Of a stretch of 64,000 bases of DNA, positions 7,851-16,592 are shown piece by piece. Position 1 is the stretch's first letter; each line of letters begins with the position of its first letter. A model generated the notes under the pieces. That model did no database searches, had not been told where the DNA came from, and saw only the letters and a list, made by a program, of their open reading frames with translations. Position numbers and translations under genes: made by a program. The DNA comes from Dyadobacter sp. CY261 (GTDB lineage Bacteria; Bacteroidota; Bacteroidia; Cytophagales; Spirosomataceae). Location: the NCBI RefSeq assembly GCF_021440085.1, contig NZ_JAKCPW010000006.1:434001-498000 (forward strand), in the 5' to 3' direction.

Positions 7851-10004
7851 ATGTCCACCAACAAACTTGAAGCATTAAAAAAATATTTCGGATACGATTC
7901 CTTTCGCCCACAACAATCCGAAATCATCGACACCGTCATGGCCAACCGCGATTGCATGGTGCTCATGCCCACCGGCGGCGGTAAATCGGTCTGTTTTCAA
8001 ATCCCGGCAGTTCTCCGGGAGGGGCTTACGGTGGTCATTTCGCCGCTGATCGCCCTCATGAAAGATCAGGTGGAATCATTACGCGGAAACGGTATCACGG
8101 CCGCATTCCTTAACTCCACCATTTCCAGCGCCGAGCAGGACCAGATCATGTGGAAAATCAAGCTGGGCGAGCTTAAACTCCTCTACATCGCGCCCGAAAG
8201 GCTTTTTTCGGGAAATACATTTGATTTACTCCGCGAATGGAATGTGCAACTTTTCGCGATCGATGAATCACATTGTATTTCTTCATGGGGCCACGACTTC
8301 CGGCCGGAATATCGTCAGCTCAACTTGCTAAAACTGCGCTTTCCCGACGTCCCGATCGTCGCGCTCACCGCCACCGCCGACCGGGTAACACGCCGCGATA
8401 TTTTGAAACAACTCAATATCGAGCACGCCGAAACCTTCATTTCCAGCTTCGACAGGCCGAACCTGAGCCTGAATGTGCTTCCCGGAAGAAAACGCATTGA
8501 ACAAATCCAGCGCTTCCTTGCCCGCCACGAAGGGCAACCCGGCATTATCTACTGCCTGAGCCGCAAAGGCACCGAAACCGTCGCGGCGAGCTTGCAAAAA
8601 CAGGGTTTCAGGGTTGCTTATTACCACGCAGGCATGCCCGGCGACAAGCGCTCACAGGTGCAGGAGAATTTTTTGCGGGACGATATTCAAATCATTGTCG
8701 CGACCATTGCATTTGGGATGGGGATCGATAAGTCGAACGTGCGTTGGGTAATCCATTACAATTTGCCTTCCAATGTCGAGAGCTTCTATCAGGAGATCGG
8801 TCGCGCGGGGCGCGATGGGGCCAGTGCGGATACTGTCTTGTTTTACAGCTATCTCGACATTATCACGCGTCAGGACATGATCAACAATTCGGATCAGTCG
8901 GCGGAGCAAAAGGAATTGCTCCATGCCAAACTGAACCGGATGAAACAATACGCCGAAGCCGATATCTGCCGTCGCCGCATTCTCTTGAGTTACTTCAATG
9001 AACCCGTTGATCACGACTGCGGAAATTGTGATGTATGCCGCAACCCGCGTACCCGCTTCAACGCCACGATCATCGCGCAGAAAGCATTGTCGGGCATTGC
9101 ACGTACCGAACAGAAAGTGGCAATGGGTATGCTCGTCGACATTCTCCGGGGCAGCCGCAACCGAAATATCCTGCAACATGGCTACGACCGACTACCTACT
9201 TTTGGCGTAGGCCATGAGCTTCGAGGCGACGAATGGTCTGAATACCTAAGCCAAATGCTCAATTCCGGCGTGATGGATATTGCTTATGACGAAGCACATG
9301 CATTCAAACTAAATGCGGTAAGCAGGCAGGTTTTAAAGGGAGAAAAGCAAATTGAACTCGTAAAATTCATTCCGCTCAGCGAACGCAAAGCGAAGGAGGA
9401 AGAACTTGTCCCCAAAGAAAAACCGAAACAGGAAATCATCCGCGACGCACTTTTTGAACGGCTCCGTCAGCTTAGAAAACAACTCGCCGATGCGCTGAAC
9501 GTACCACCGTACGTCGTATTTAGCGACGCGACGCTTTCTGAAATGGCGCAGAAAAAACCCGTTTCAGAAGCACAGATCAAGGCTGTTTCAGGTGTTGGAG
9601 CCGAAAAATTCCGGCGCTATGGCGAAGCATTCATTAACGAAATCCTCAATTTCGCCCGGGAAAACAACACGCCTGGCACGCGTGTGATGAAAGGAATGAC
9701 CTTCGTAGAAACCCTCGACCTTTATAATGAAGGCTATTCCGTAAAAGTAATCGCCGAAAAACGCAATCTGAACCCGGTTACGATCATCTCGCATTTGGTC
9801 AAACTCAAAGAAGACGGGCATGGCATTGATTTGAAATCGCTGATCGATCACTCCGCATATAAGGCGATCATTTCAGCCGCGCAAGAAATTCAGGTCGGGA
9901 AAAACGATCCCTTGAAGCCCCTGTTCGAATTGCTGAACGAGCAGTACGATTATGGGCAGATCAGGCTGGCGCTGGCGATTTGGGAAGAGGAGCGACAAAA
10001 CTAG
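7851..10004 (+). CDS. recQ: ATP-dependent DNA helicase RecQ
   Basis: A 3'-5' superfamily 2 helicase used in recombination and fork repair. Walker A reads MPTGGGKSVCFQIPA (about residues 41-55) and motif II is DESH with the RecQ aromatic loop CISSWGHDFRPEY. Motif VI is YQEIGRAGRDG. A Cys4 zinc site (CRRRIL...CGNCDVC, about residues 375-400) and winged-helix region follow, then an HRDC-like segment near residues 525-600 and a C-terminal HTH-like tail (VKVIAEKRNLNPVTIISHL). The 717-residue length fits bacterial RecQ with HRDC. A TATTTTTG at 7795-7802 resembles a Bacteroidota -7 box but has no matching -33 box. Confidence 0.97.
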   Translation: MSTNKLEALKKYFGYDSFRPQQSEIIDTVMANRDCMVLMPTGGGKSVCFQIPAVLREGLTVVISPLIALMKDQVESLRGNGITAAFLNSTISSAEQDQIMWKIKLGELKLLYIAPERLFSGNTFDLLREWNVQLFAIDESHCISSWGHDFRPEYRQLNLLKLRFPDVPIVALTATADRVTRRDILKQLNIEHAETFISSFDRPNLSLNVLPGRKRIEQIQRFLARHEGQPGIIYCLSRKGTETVAASLQKQGFRVAYYHAGMPGDKRSQVQENFLRDDIQIIVATIAFGMGIDKSNVRWVIHYNLPSNVESFYQEIGRAGRDGASADTVLFYSYLDIITRQDMINNSDQSAEQKELLHAKLNRMKQYAEADICRRRILLSYFNEPVDHDCGNCDVCRNPRTRFNATIIAQKALSGIARTEQKVAMGMLVDILRGSRNRNILQHGYDRLPTFGVGHELRGDEWSEYLSQMLNSGVMDIAYDEAHAFKLNAVSRQVLKGEKQIELVKFIPLSERKAKEEELVPKEKPKQEIIRDALFERLRQLRKQLADALNVPPYVVFSDATLSEMAQKKPVSEAQIKAVSGVGAEKFRRYGEAFINEILNFARENNTPGTRVMKGMTFVETLDLYNEGYSVKVIAEKRNLNPVTIISHLVKLKEDGHGIDLKSLIDHSAYKAIISAAQEIQVGKNDPLKPLFELLNEQYDYGQIRLALAIWEEERQN

Positions 10005-10048
10005 TAGTCGATAATTATATTTACGTCTTTAAATACTTAACCAACAAT

Positions 10049-10432
10049 ATGTCAAGACAAAATATACTCTCAGGCTCGCCTTGGGAAGACAAGATGGGTT
10101 ACTGTCGGGCGGTTCGCATCGGGAATATCGTTGAGGTCGCTGGAACCGTTGCAATCGTAGATGGCGAGAAAGTGAAAGCCGACGATGCTTATGCACAAAC
10201 CCACAATATCATCGAACGCATTGAAAAAGTGTTGCAGGAAGCTGGTGCAAATCTGACCGATGTGGTCCGCACGCGCATTTTTACCACAGATATCACAGCG
10301 TTCGATGAGATCGCCCGTGCACATGGTGCGTATTTTCGGGACATAAAGCCCACAACTGGTATTTATGAGATCAGTAAGCTGGTGTCACCGGACTATCTTG
10401 TTGAGATAGAATTCACCGCAATAGTCCAGTAA
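10049..10432 (+). CDS. RidA family protein
   Basis: A 127-residue member of the RidA/YjgF/Rid family, small trimeric proteins that hydrolyse reactive enamine/imine intermediates. Visible family features are the N-terminal SPWEDKMGYCRAVRIGN, the motif EAGANLTDVVRTRIFTTD and the substrate-Arg segment. ATG 10049 begins MSRQNILSGSPWE, a normal N terminus; an upstream extension would run into the recQ 3' end. Because the family splits into several subgroups, some of unknown substrate, I do not call RidA itself. A rho-independent terminator follows at 10454. Confidence 0.88.
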   Translation: MSRQNILSGSPWEDKMGYCRAVRIGNIVEVAGTVAIVDGEKVKADDAYAQTHNIIERIEKVLQEAGANLTDVVRTRIFTTDITAFDEIARAHGAYFRDIKPTTGIYEISKLVSPDYLVEIEFTAIVQ

Positions 10433-10453
10433 TCTATTGGAATATTCAAAAAA

Positions 10454-10486
10454 GGCCCAATCTGCCCTGGATTCGGGCTTTTTTTA
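10454..10486 (+). terminator. Rho-independent terminator after the RidA-family gene
   Basis: GCCCAATC pairs with GATTCGGGC (one bulged base) around a short loop, followed by a run of seven T. It lies 22 bp after the stop codon. Confidence 0.75.
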
Positions 10487-10583
10487 TTGCCAATTTAAAT
10501 CGCGTTACAACCTTTTGGCGCGGATTTTGCTCTTTGAGGGGATGTTGTCTGATTTGGAACCCTAAACAAAGACATCTCTAGAC

Positions 10584-10883
10584 ATGAAAAATGGAATTAC
10601 TTTGCTAATTGCCTCAGTGTTATTGGTTCTGTGCGTAATGCAAAAACAAGCCAGGTACGGAGGGGTACAGGGGGAAAGTGTAGAAAAAATGTACAATTCT
10701 TCACCCATCGCTCAGAAAGGCACACCTATTTTGGACGCACCTGCCGCTGACGATCTGTTGACCGATTCGCGGACATTCGAATTTGCCTCTGCGGACAGCA
10801 CAAGTAGCAGCGAACCAACCGCAGGCATTGCCAATCAACGACTGTTGCACATCTCGGCGAGCAGCAAAATGCTAAATTACTGA
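10584..10883 (+). CDS. Small exported or membrane-anchored protein of unknown function
   Basis: A 99-residue product opens MKNGITLLIASVLLVLCVMQ, a clear export/anchor helix, then a low-complexity Ser/Ala/Asp-rich tail without Cys. I do not recognise a family. The stop codon lies inside the left arm of a long perfect palindrome (10867-10916), so the last residues are encoded by the terminator stem. It stands alone between the RidA-family terminator and the convergent SNF2 gene. Confidence 0.55.
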   Translation: MKNGITLLIASVLLVLCVMQKQARYGGVQGESVEKMYNSSPIAQKGTPILDAPAADDLLTDSRTFEFASADSTSSSEPTAGIANQRLLHISASSKMLNY

Positions 10884-10916
10884 ATCGAAAACCGGTTCAG
10901 TAATTTAGCATTTTAC
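10867..10916. terminator. Bidirectional terminator hairpin, 19-bp perfect stem
   Basis: Arms 10867-10885 and 10898-10916 are perfectly complementary over 19 bp. Three further pairs (one G-T) leave a 5-base loop. The stem ends in AAAA/TTTT, so it can terminate in both directions. It lies between convergent genes, overlaps the stop codon of the left gene, and ends 6 bp before the SNF2 stop. Confidence 0.85.
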
Positions 10917-10922
10917 ATTCAT

Positions 10923-13900
10923 CTAGCTGAAAAGCCCCATAATATCTTCCTGGCTCAGTTTCTTGATAAAGCCGGATTCCCCGCCTACTAAGTCTTCTGC
11001 CAAATCCTGCTTGCGTTGCTGCAATAGCAGAATTTTCTCTTCAATAGTGTCTTTGCAAATCATTTTATAGGCAAACACCTTGCGGGTCTGCCCGATGCGG
11101 TGCGTTCGGTCGATCGCCTGGCGCTCCACGGCAGGGTTCCACCACGGATCAACAAGGTAAACGTAATCCGCTTCGGTAAGGTTAAGCCCTACACCACCTG
11201 CTTTGAGGCTCATCAGGAACACGCGACAAGTGTCGTCGTTCTGAAAACGGTTTACACGACCCGCCCGGTCGACAGTCTGACCATCCAGATATTCATAAGG
11301 GATATTCACCTTCTCCAAATGCTTGCGGATCAGATCAAGCATCCCTAAAAACTGGCTGAATATCAGTATTTTATGGTTTGAGGCATTCTCTTCGATTTCA
11401 CGAGTAATCTCTTCCAGTTTAGCCGATTCGTTCCCAAAATCCTCTTCGCCCGATAAAATTGACGGCGAATCGCATATTTGGCGCAGTTTCAGCAAGGCTT
11501 CGAGAATGAGGAAACTGCTTTTGTTGAGCCCTTCCGTCGCCAGTTTTTCGGCAATTTCCTGGCGATAGCGCTCCCGGAACGTGTCATAAACCTTACGCTG
11601 CTTGTTGCCCATTTCGCAGAAAAGGATTGTCTCGGTTTTGTCCGGTAAATCGGTCGCCACCTCTTCTTTGGTACGCTTCAGCATGAATGGATACACCAGC
11701 TTACGTAGCTCGGCTGCCTTTTCCTTATCCTGATATTTATCGATCGGCGTCGCATATTCCGTTCGGAAAAAATCGGCATGGCCGAGCATCCCCGGGTTCA
11801 GGAATTCGAATTGCGAATACAAATCGAAAGTATTGTTCTCCACCGGTGTACCCGTCATCGTGAGCCGGTTGCGGGCACGCAGGAGACGCGAGGCTTTGGA
11901 TGTCAGCGAATCCGGGTTCTTTATGGCTTGCGCCTCGTCGAGAACGATGTAGTTAAAATCAAACTGGCGTAAGAGCTCCACATCACTGCGCATGGTGCCA
12001 TAGGTAGTCAGGATTATGTCGTACTCCCGGAAAAAATCAATGTCTTTCCGCCTCGACATTCCCCTGTGAACGTACAGTTTAAGGTCGGGTGTAAATTTCG
12101 CAGCTTCGGCCTGCCAGTTGAAAATCAATGTGGTAGGAACTACGACAAGGTTCGTATGTCTAGGATCCAGATTTTTTTGATTTTGCAGGAATGTCAGCAT
12201 TTGCAGGGTTTTACCCAAGCCCATATCATCAGCCAGGCAGCCTCCCCATTGAAACTCGTCGAGAAAATGTAGCCATTTGTAACCCTCTTCCTGATACTGG
12301 CGCAGCGTTGCCTGAATATTTTGCGGAAGCGGCACCGATGGGATTTGCTTGAAGTTGAGCAGCTTCTGTTTTTTCTCCCACAGCTCCCGGAAAACATCCT
12401 CATTATCGATCTCCGAAACGAGCTCATCGATCAGCGAGAAATGGATTTTGGATAAATGGATCTTGTCATCGTTGACACGCCCGAACTGCATTAACGGTTC
12501 CAGCTTGGCAATCCACTCGTCGGGAAGCACACCCAGTGAGCCATCCTGCAACTGGATATAGTTCTGTTTTTTAAGCAATGCCTTTTTTGCGTCCGCCAGC
12601 GTAACCGTCTGGTCGCCGAAACTGATCTCGATCCGCATGTCGAACCAGTCGATACCCGAAGAAGTATGCACTTTCACCATCCCACGGTTGGGATTGAAAC
12701 GCATTTTTTTCAGGTCTTTAAATCCGAAAATATCGTAATGTTTTTTCTTTGCTGCGTCTACAAAATTAAAAAGCCATCCGTCTTTCATGACCTGTTCAAA
12801 CGGCACGTAAAGAAACGGTTGTCCGGTTTGGTGCTGGAAGCCCGGATGTAATCCTTTCAACCATTCCCAAGCCACATTCTCTGCCTGAACGTCCCGTTCG
12901 AGCATTGTGATCTGATTATTCTCGAAACTGGTTTTGGTCCGGCGCTGGTCGTGCAGTAATTCCAGCTCTTCGTTTTTGCCGTTTTCTTCGAGATATATGT
13001 AGGAAGGCACGATCAACAGATTTGCCTCGTCCTCTTTGAGATAGAATTTAGGCTTCTGGAAAGCGAGCGGCGATGTCTGGATTTCGTGACGCGTCTGGAA
13101 AACTACATCGAATTTTTCAGAAACCGGGATGATCCAATTTCTTAGAAAGTCATCCCCAAAATCCTTCTTAACCCTTATTTTGAACCCATTCTGGCTAAGG
13201 TAGGCCACCATTTCGGCTTCACTGATGCCTGCCCAGCGGAACAACGTTTTTTCATTGTATATACCCAGCCAGAAACTATCCAGCGACACTACTTTCTGTA
13301 ATTCCAGCGGCGTGCCCGGTTTGAGCTCCACGTAAGGGTTCAAGGTAATAAACTCCTTGTCTTCGGTGAGTACAAAAAGCAATTTTACCGGTTCGCGGCG
13401 CAATTCCAGTTGCGTAAGTTGGTGATTGCTCGTCACATAATCGCCGTCGGCAAGAAAAAGCCGGTCGCCGTCGAGGTCGTTGAAAACGCGGGTAAGCTGC
13501 TTGCCTACGTAGTTTCGTGCCTCATAACGCTGGTCAGCCTCTACATCATCGAAATGCAGATATGCATTATATGCCCAGCCCTGTTTACGAATGAATTTTT
13601 GAAGGCCTTCTTCCCAATGTTTCGCCAGCCGCACAAGGCGCGCATCGGCTTCGGTCAGTACGGGTATTTCGTCGGCGGAATAGTAATGGCTCGAACCGCC
13701 GGCAATATTACGGATATTGGTAACCTTCTCGGATTTGGAACTAAATTTGACCGAAAACACCCCAAAACCAATGTCCAGTAAGTGATTTTTCCCTTTTGGC
13801 CAAAAAACAAAAATGGAAACGCGATCCTCTTCATCCTGGCCACTGTCGGTCAGGGTTACGGCAAAGGATGACTCCTGCACAGGCAATATTCGCTCGCGCA

Positions 13901-14708
13901 ACGATTTCCAATCCTGATATTCCCCCACTTTCTGAATGGCGGGATCGAGCTTGATCAAATGCAAGCCTCCATCCTCATCCAGCCGGAATTCGAATTTATC
14001 TTTGTAGGGATCTTCCAGCGAATAGCCGTATTCGGCAAGCAGATTATTTTTCTCGACGGTGAGGTCGCGCATTACTTCGAATGCCTTCTCGCCGAGTTCT
14101 TCGCGGAGTTTCAGTAACGCGGCAAGCTTGTGTTCGCACAGTGGCACCCAGAGCTTTTGGTTACAGTTACAGGAAGTCTGGATCTGCCGGGTGCCTTTGA
14201 CACGCCGAAACGTGGTCATATATTCCTGCCCTTTGTCGGTGACCTGGCATTCCGCCTCGCCTTCCTTAGCAGATACAATTTCTACCGGACCAACGTTTCC
14301 GCGATTTTGCCAGGTCTCTTCAAGCACGAGGCTGCGTAACTGCATTTCACGCAGTTCCTGCAGTTCGATCGTCGTGTTACCCATTTCATGGACAACCTGT
14401 TTGATCGTCGGCATCTTGTCGAGGATATACAAAATAGCGGCCACGCGGTGTTTGCACAGCCCGGCTTTGTCCGGGCAGGAGCATTCGGTGGTTATCTGCG
14501 GTGTGAGGAAATCGCGGATGAAAATCTGGTAATACTGGATCGAATAGTCGCTTTTGACCTTGAACTCAGCATTGCCGGGGCCATTATAATCGAGTTTGGA
14601 AACTTTTAAGCCGCCACTGCTATAAATGGAACGCCCTCTTGACAATACATCCCGCTCCGCCCGTCTTATTAAGAAGTTGGATAATTTCTCCTTCTTTTCG
14701 TTTTCCAT
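10923..14708 (-). CDS. SNF2-family helicase with tandem SWIM zinc fingers
   Basis: A 1261-residue DEAD/DEAH-type Swi2/Snf2 ATPase. Two SWIM-type CxCx(n)CxH sites occur near the N terminus: C76/C78/C85/H87 and C180/C182/C191/H193. A long middle region follows, then the two-lobed motor: Walker A DDMGLGKTLQ (about residue 825), motif II LDEAQAIK, motif III LTMTGTPVENN, and motif VI QAIDRTHRIGQ near the C terminus. Such proteins are dsDNA translocases that remodel protein-DNA or RNA polymerase complexes. This one has no methyltransferase or nuclease neighbour, so a defence or restriction role is not supported here. Confidence 0.92.
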   Translation of the reverse strand: MENEKKEKLSNFLIRRAERDVLSRGRSIYSSGGLKVSKLDYNGPGNAEFKVKSDYSIQYYQIFIRDFLTPQITTECSCPDKAGLCKHRVAAILYILDKMPTIKQVVHEMGNTTIELQELREMQLRSLVLEETWQNRGNVGPVEIVSAKEGEAECQVTDKGQEYMTTFRRVKGTRQIQTSCNCNQKLWVPLCEHKLAALLKLREELGEKAFEVMRDLTVEKNNLLAEYGYSLEDPYKDKFEFRLDEDGGLHLIKLDPAIQKVGEYQDWKSLRERILPVQESSFAVTLTDSGQDEEDRVSIFVFWPKGKNHLLDIGFGVFSVKFSSKSEKVTNIRNIAGGSSHYYSADEIPVLTEADARLVRLAKHWEEGLQKFIRKQGWAYNAYLHFDDVEADQRYEARNYVGKQLTRVFNDLDGDRLFLADGDYVTSNHQLTQLELRREPVKLLFVLTEDKEFITLNPYVELKPGTPLELQKVVSLDSFWLGIYNEKTLFRWAGISEAEMVAYLSQNGFKIRVKKDFGDDFLRNWIIPVSEKFDVVFQTRHEIQTSPLAFQKPKFYLKEDEANLLIVPSYIYLEENGKNEELELLHDQRRTKTSFENNQITMLERDVQAENVAWEWLKGLHPGFQHQTGQPFLYVPFEQVMKDGWLFNFVDAAKKKHYDIFGFKDLKKMRFNPNRGMVKVHTSSGIDWFDMRIEISFGDQTVTLADAKKALLKKQNYIQLQDGSLGVLPDEWIAKLEPLMQFGRVNDDKIHLSKIHFSLIDELVSEIDNEDVFRELWEKKQKLLNFKQIPSVPLPQNIQATLRQYQEEGYKWLHFLDEFQWGGCLADDMGLGKTLQMLTFLQNQKNLDPRHTNLVVVPTTLIFNWQAEAAKFTPDLKLYVHRGMSRRKDIDFFREYDIILTTYGTMRSDVELLRQFDFNYIVLDEAQAIKNPDSLTSKASRLLRARNRLTMTGTPVENNTFDLYSQFEFLNPGMLGHADFFRTEYATPIDKYQDKEKAAELRKLVYPFMLKRTKEEVATDLPDKTETILFCEMGNKQRKVYDTFRERYRQEIAEKLATEGLNKSSFLILEALLKLRQICDSPSILSGEEDFGNESAKLEEITREIEENASNHKILIFSQFLGMLDLIRKHLEKVNIPYEYLDGQTVDRAGRVNRFQNDDTCRVFLMSLKAGGVGLNLTEADYVYLVDPWWNPAVERQAIDRTHRIGQTRKVFAYKMICKDTIEEKILLLQQRKQDLAEDLVGGESGFIKKLSQEDIMGLFS

Positions 14709-14796
14709 TTACCCTGCTGCCAGTTAAAAACGCAAAAGTACGGTATGTTTCTGTCTTATAGAAACGAACGAGGAAGTATTGCCTCAACTCAAAACC

Positions 14797-15240
14797 TTAT
14801 GAGCGTACATAAGGCTGGTCGATCACGCCGATATGCCCCGAATGCACCGCCTCTTGGCAGAATGCGGCGATCTGCGGGCCAACATTGGGATACAAATGTT
14901 TGGATGAAAGGACAGAAACCGGCAGCCATACGATTTCCAGCGCCGTGGTATGCACCGGATCTAACGCCGGGAAACCCTGTGTTATATTTGCGTTAAATAC
15001 CATATGCAGGGTTTCTTTCTGCACTTCCTGCCAGATTACTTCCCCACAAGAGACCATTTTCCCAATTGTTATTTCCACGCCCAGCTCCTCCATCAGTTCA
15101 CGTGCCAATGCCTGTGAAAGCGATTCGCCGGGATCGGGATTGCCGCCGGGTAATGCAAATACCTCCTTTTCGCCATAGCAATAGCGCAGCGTTAGGATCT
15201 TATCGTTGTCAAGAATGATGGCGGATGGACGGACGTTCAT
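14797..15240 (-). CDS. Nudix hydrolase
   Basis: A 147-residue Nudix protein. The Nudix box is visible as G-x5-E-x7-RE-x2-EE-xG from the G of GNPDPGE through RELMEELGV (about residues 34-56), which holds the metal-binding glutamates. The family cleaves nucleoside diphosphates linked to another moiety; the substrate cannot be read from sequence. ATG at 15238-15240 gives MNVRPSAIIL, the expected first strand. It lies downstream of gmhA on the same strand, 55 bp away. Confidence 0.9.
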   Translation of the reverse strand: MNVRPSAIILDNDKILTLRYCYGEKEVFALPGGNPDPGESLSQALARELMEELGVEITIGKMVSCGEVIWQEVQKETLHMVFNANITQGFPALDPVHTTALEIVWLPVSVLSSKHLYPNVGPQIAAFCQEAVHSGHIGVIDQPYVRS

Positions 15241-15295
15241 ATTTATCTGGATAGCGTGATCTATTTCCCAATAAACAAACTTCCGTCCATAACTT

Positions 15296-15880
15296 TTAAT
15301 CGCGCAGCACCATTTTTTCGATTAGCAGCATGAAAATGTGGATGACTTTGATGTGAATCTCCTGAATGCGGTCGGCGTAACCAAAATGCGGCACGCGGAT
15401 CTCGACATCGGCCACGCCCGCGAGCTGGCCGCCGTCTTTGCCCGACATGATGATGATCTTCATCCCTTTCGCCTTCGCCGCTTCGGCCGCACGGATGATG
15501 TTTGCAGAATTGCCGCTCGTGCTCAGGCCCAAAAGCACGTCACCAGGCTGGCCCAATGCTTCAATATATCTTGAAAACACATATTCGTAACCAAAATCGT
15601 TGCTGACGCAGCTCAAATGGCTCACATCCGAAATTGCGATGGCCGGTAGTGCACGGCGGTTGTCGCGATAGCGGCCTGTGAGTTCTTCCGCGAAGTGCAT
15701 GGCATCGCAATGCGAGCCGCCGTTGCCGCAGGAAAGGATTTTGCCATTATGAATAATGGCATCAGCCATCAGACCGGCTGCTTTTTCGATCTTTTCAATT
15801 TGTCCGGGATCGCTCAGGAAGTTGTCGAGTACGGTTTGGGCTTCCTTTAATTCCTGGCTAATAATGTTTTGGTAATTCAT
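15296..15880 (-). CDS. gmhA: Sedoheptulose 7-phosphate isomerase
   Basis: A SIS-domain isomerase that starts ADP-heptose synthesis for the lipopolysaccharide inner core. GNGGSHCDAMHFAEELTGRY (about residues 50-69) and LLGLSTSGNSANI are the sugar-phosphate-binding motifs of GmhA. The C-terminal HIKVIHIFMLLIE helix also matches. I chose ATG 15880 (MNYQNII) over GTG 15910; the latter would overlap the mnmD stop by 3 bp and add ten residues not usual in the family. No other heptose genes are nearby. Confidence 0.9.
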   Translation of the reverse strand: MNYQNIISQELKEAQTVLDNFLSDPGQIEKIEKAAGLMADAIIHNGKILSCGNGGSHCDAMHFAEELTGRYRDNRRALPAIAISDVSHLSCVSNDFGYEYVFSRYIEALGQPGDVLLGLSTSGNSANIIRAAEAAKAKGMKIIIMSGKDGGQLAGVADVEIRVPHFGYADRIQEIHIKVIHIFMLLIEKMVLRD

Positions 15881-15906
15881 GCTGATATCTGATTCTATTA
15901 AATCTC

Positions 15907-16587
15907 TCACAATCTGATGGCTTTGAGCACGTGCGTCTTCCTGCCCGGGCCCTTATGCCGCTCCACCCTGAATCCTCCTGCGGCCAGTGCTCTTTTAACA
16001 ATCCCTTTTGAAGAATACGTCACTAATACGCCTCCGGCACGGGTTTGGGCTGCTATTTGGGTGAAAATTTCTTTTGTCCAAAGCTCCGGTTGTGCGCGAG
16101 GGTCAAATGCGTCGTAAAAGATGACGTCAAAAAATCGCTCCGACGCAAAGTCCTGCAACGCAGTTACCTCTTTTTGCAGGCTAAAAAAAGGTGAAATCGC
16201 TTTCTCGCCCCCCCAGGATGCATTGTGGAGCTGCATAAAGCCGGTCGCGCCGGTTGCTTCCTCGTAGTTGAGATGCGAAGCTTCCAAGGGTGAAACGGGA
16301 TATGCTTCCACGGAAGTGTAGAAGACTTGCTTTTGAAGGCTGTCGGCGAGCTTCCATGCCAGGAATGCATTCAGTCCCGTTCCAAAGCCCATTTCAAAAA
16401 CGTAGACCGGTCCCGAAGCATTTTCCAGGACCGGCCTTAAACCGAGGTTGATATAAATGTGCTCCGATTCACTCAAAGCACCTTGCAACGAATGGTATTG
16501 CTGTTTGAACTGCGGGCTGAACAATGAATGTGAGCCGTCTTCGGTAATAATGAAGCGTTCCAAATGGCCGGGTATTAATTTGACCAA
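15907..16587 (-). CDS. mnmD: tRNA 5-methylaminomethyl-2-thiouridine methyltransferase, stand-alone
   Basis: The 226-residue product matches the MnmD (DUF752) methyltransferase domain without the MnmC oxidase partner found in enterics. The SAM site reads FEMGFGTGLNAFLAW (about residues 64-78), and the family signature FDVIFYDAFDPRAQPELWT is followed by TYSSKGIVKRAL. It completes the wobble-uridine modification of tRNAs for Lys, Glu and Gln. It lies 5 bp after the retropepsin/PDZ gene and just upstream of gmhA, in a leftward operon-like run. Confidence 0.9.
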   Translation of the reverse strand: MVKLIPGHLERFIITEDGSHSLFSPQFKQQYHSLQGALSESEHIYINLGLRPVLENASGPVYVFEMGFGTGLNAFLAWKLADSLQKQVFYTSVEAYPVSPLEASHLNYEEATGATGFMQLHNASWGGEKAISPFFSLQKEVTALQDFASERFFDVIFYDAFDPRAQPELWTKEIFTQIAAQTRAGGVLVTYSSKGIVKRALAAGGFRVERHKGPGRKTHVLKAIRL

Positions 16588-16592
16588 AAGTA

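Noticed and set aside
10923..14708. Defence island or restriction role for the SNF2 protein
   Set aside because: No methyltransferase, nuclease or other defence gene is adjacent; neighbours are housekeeping genes.
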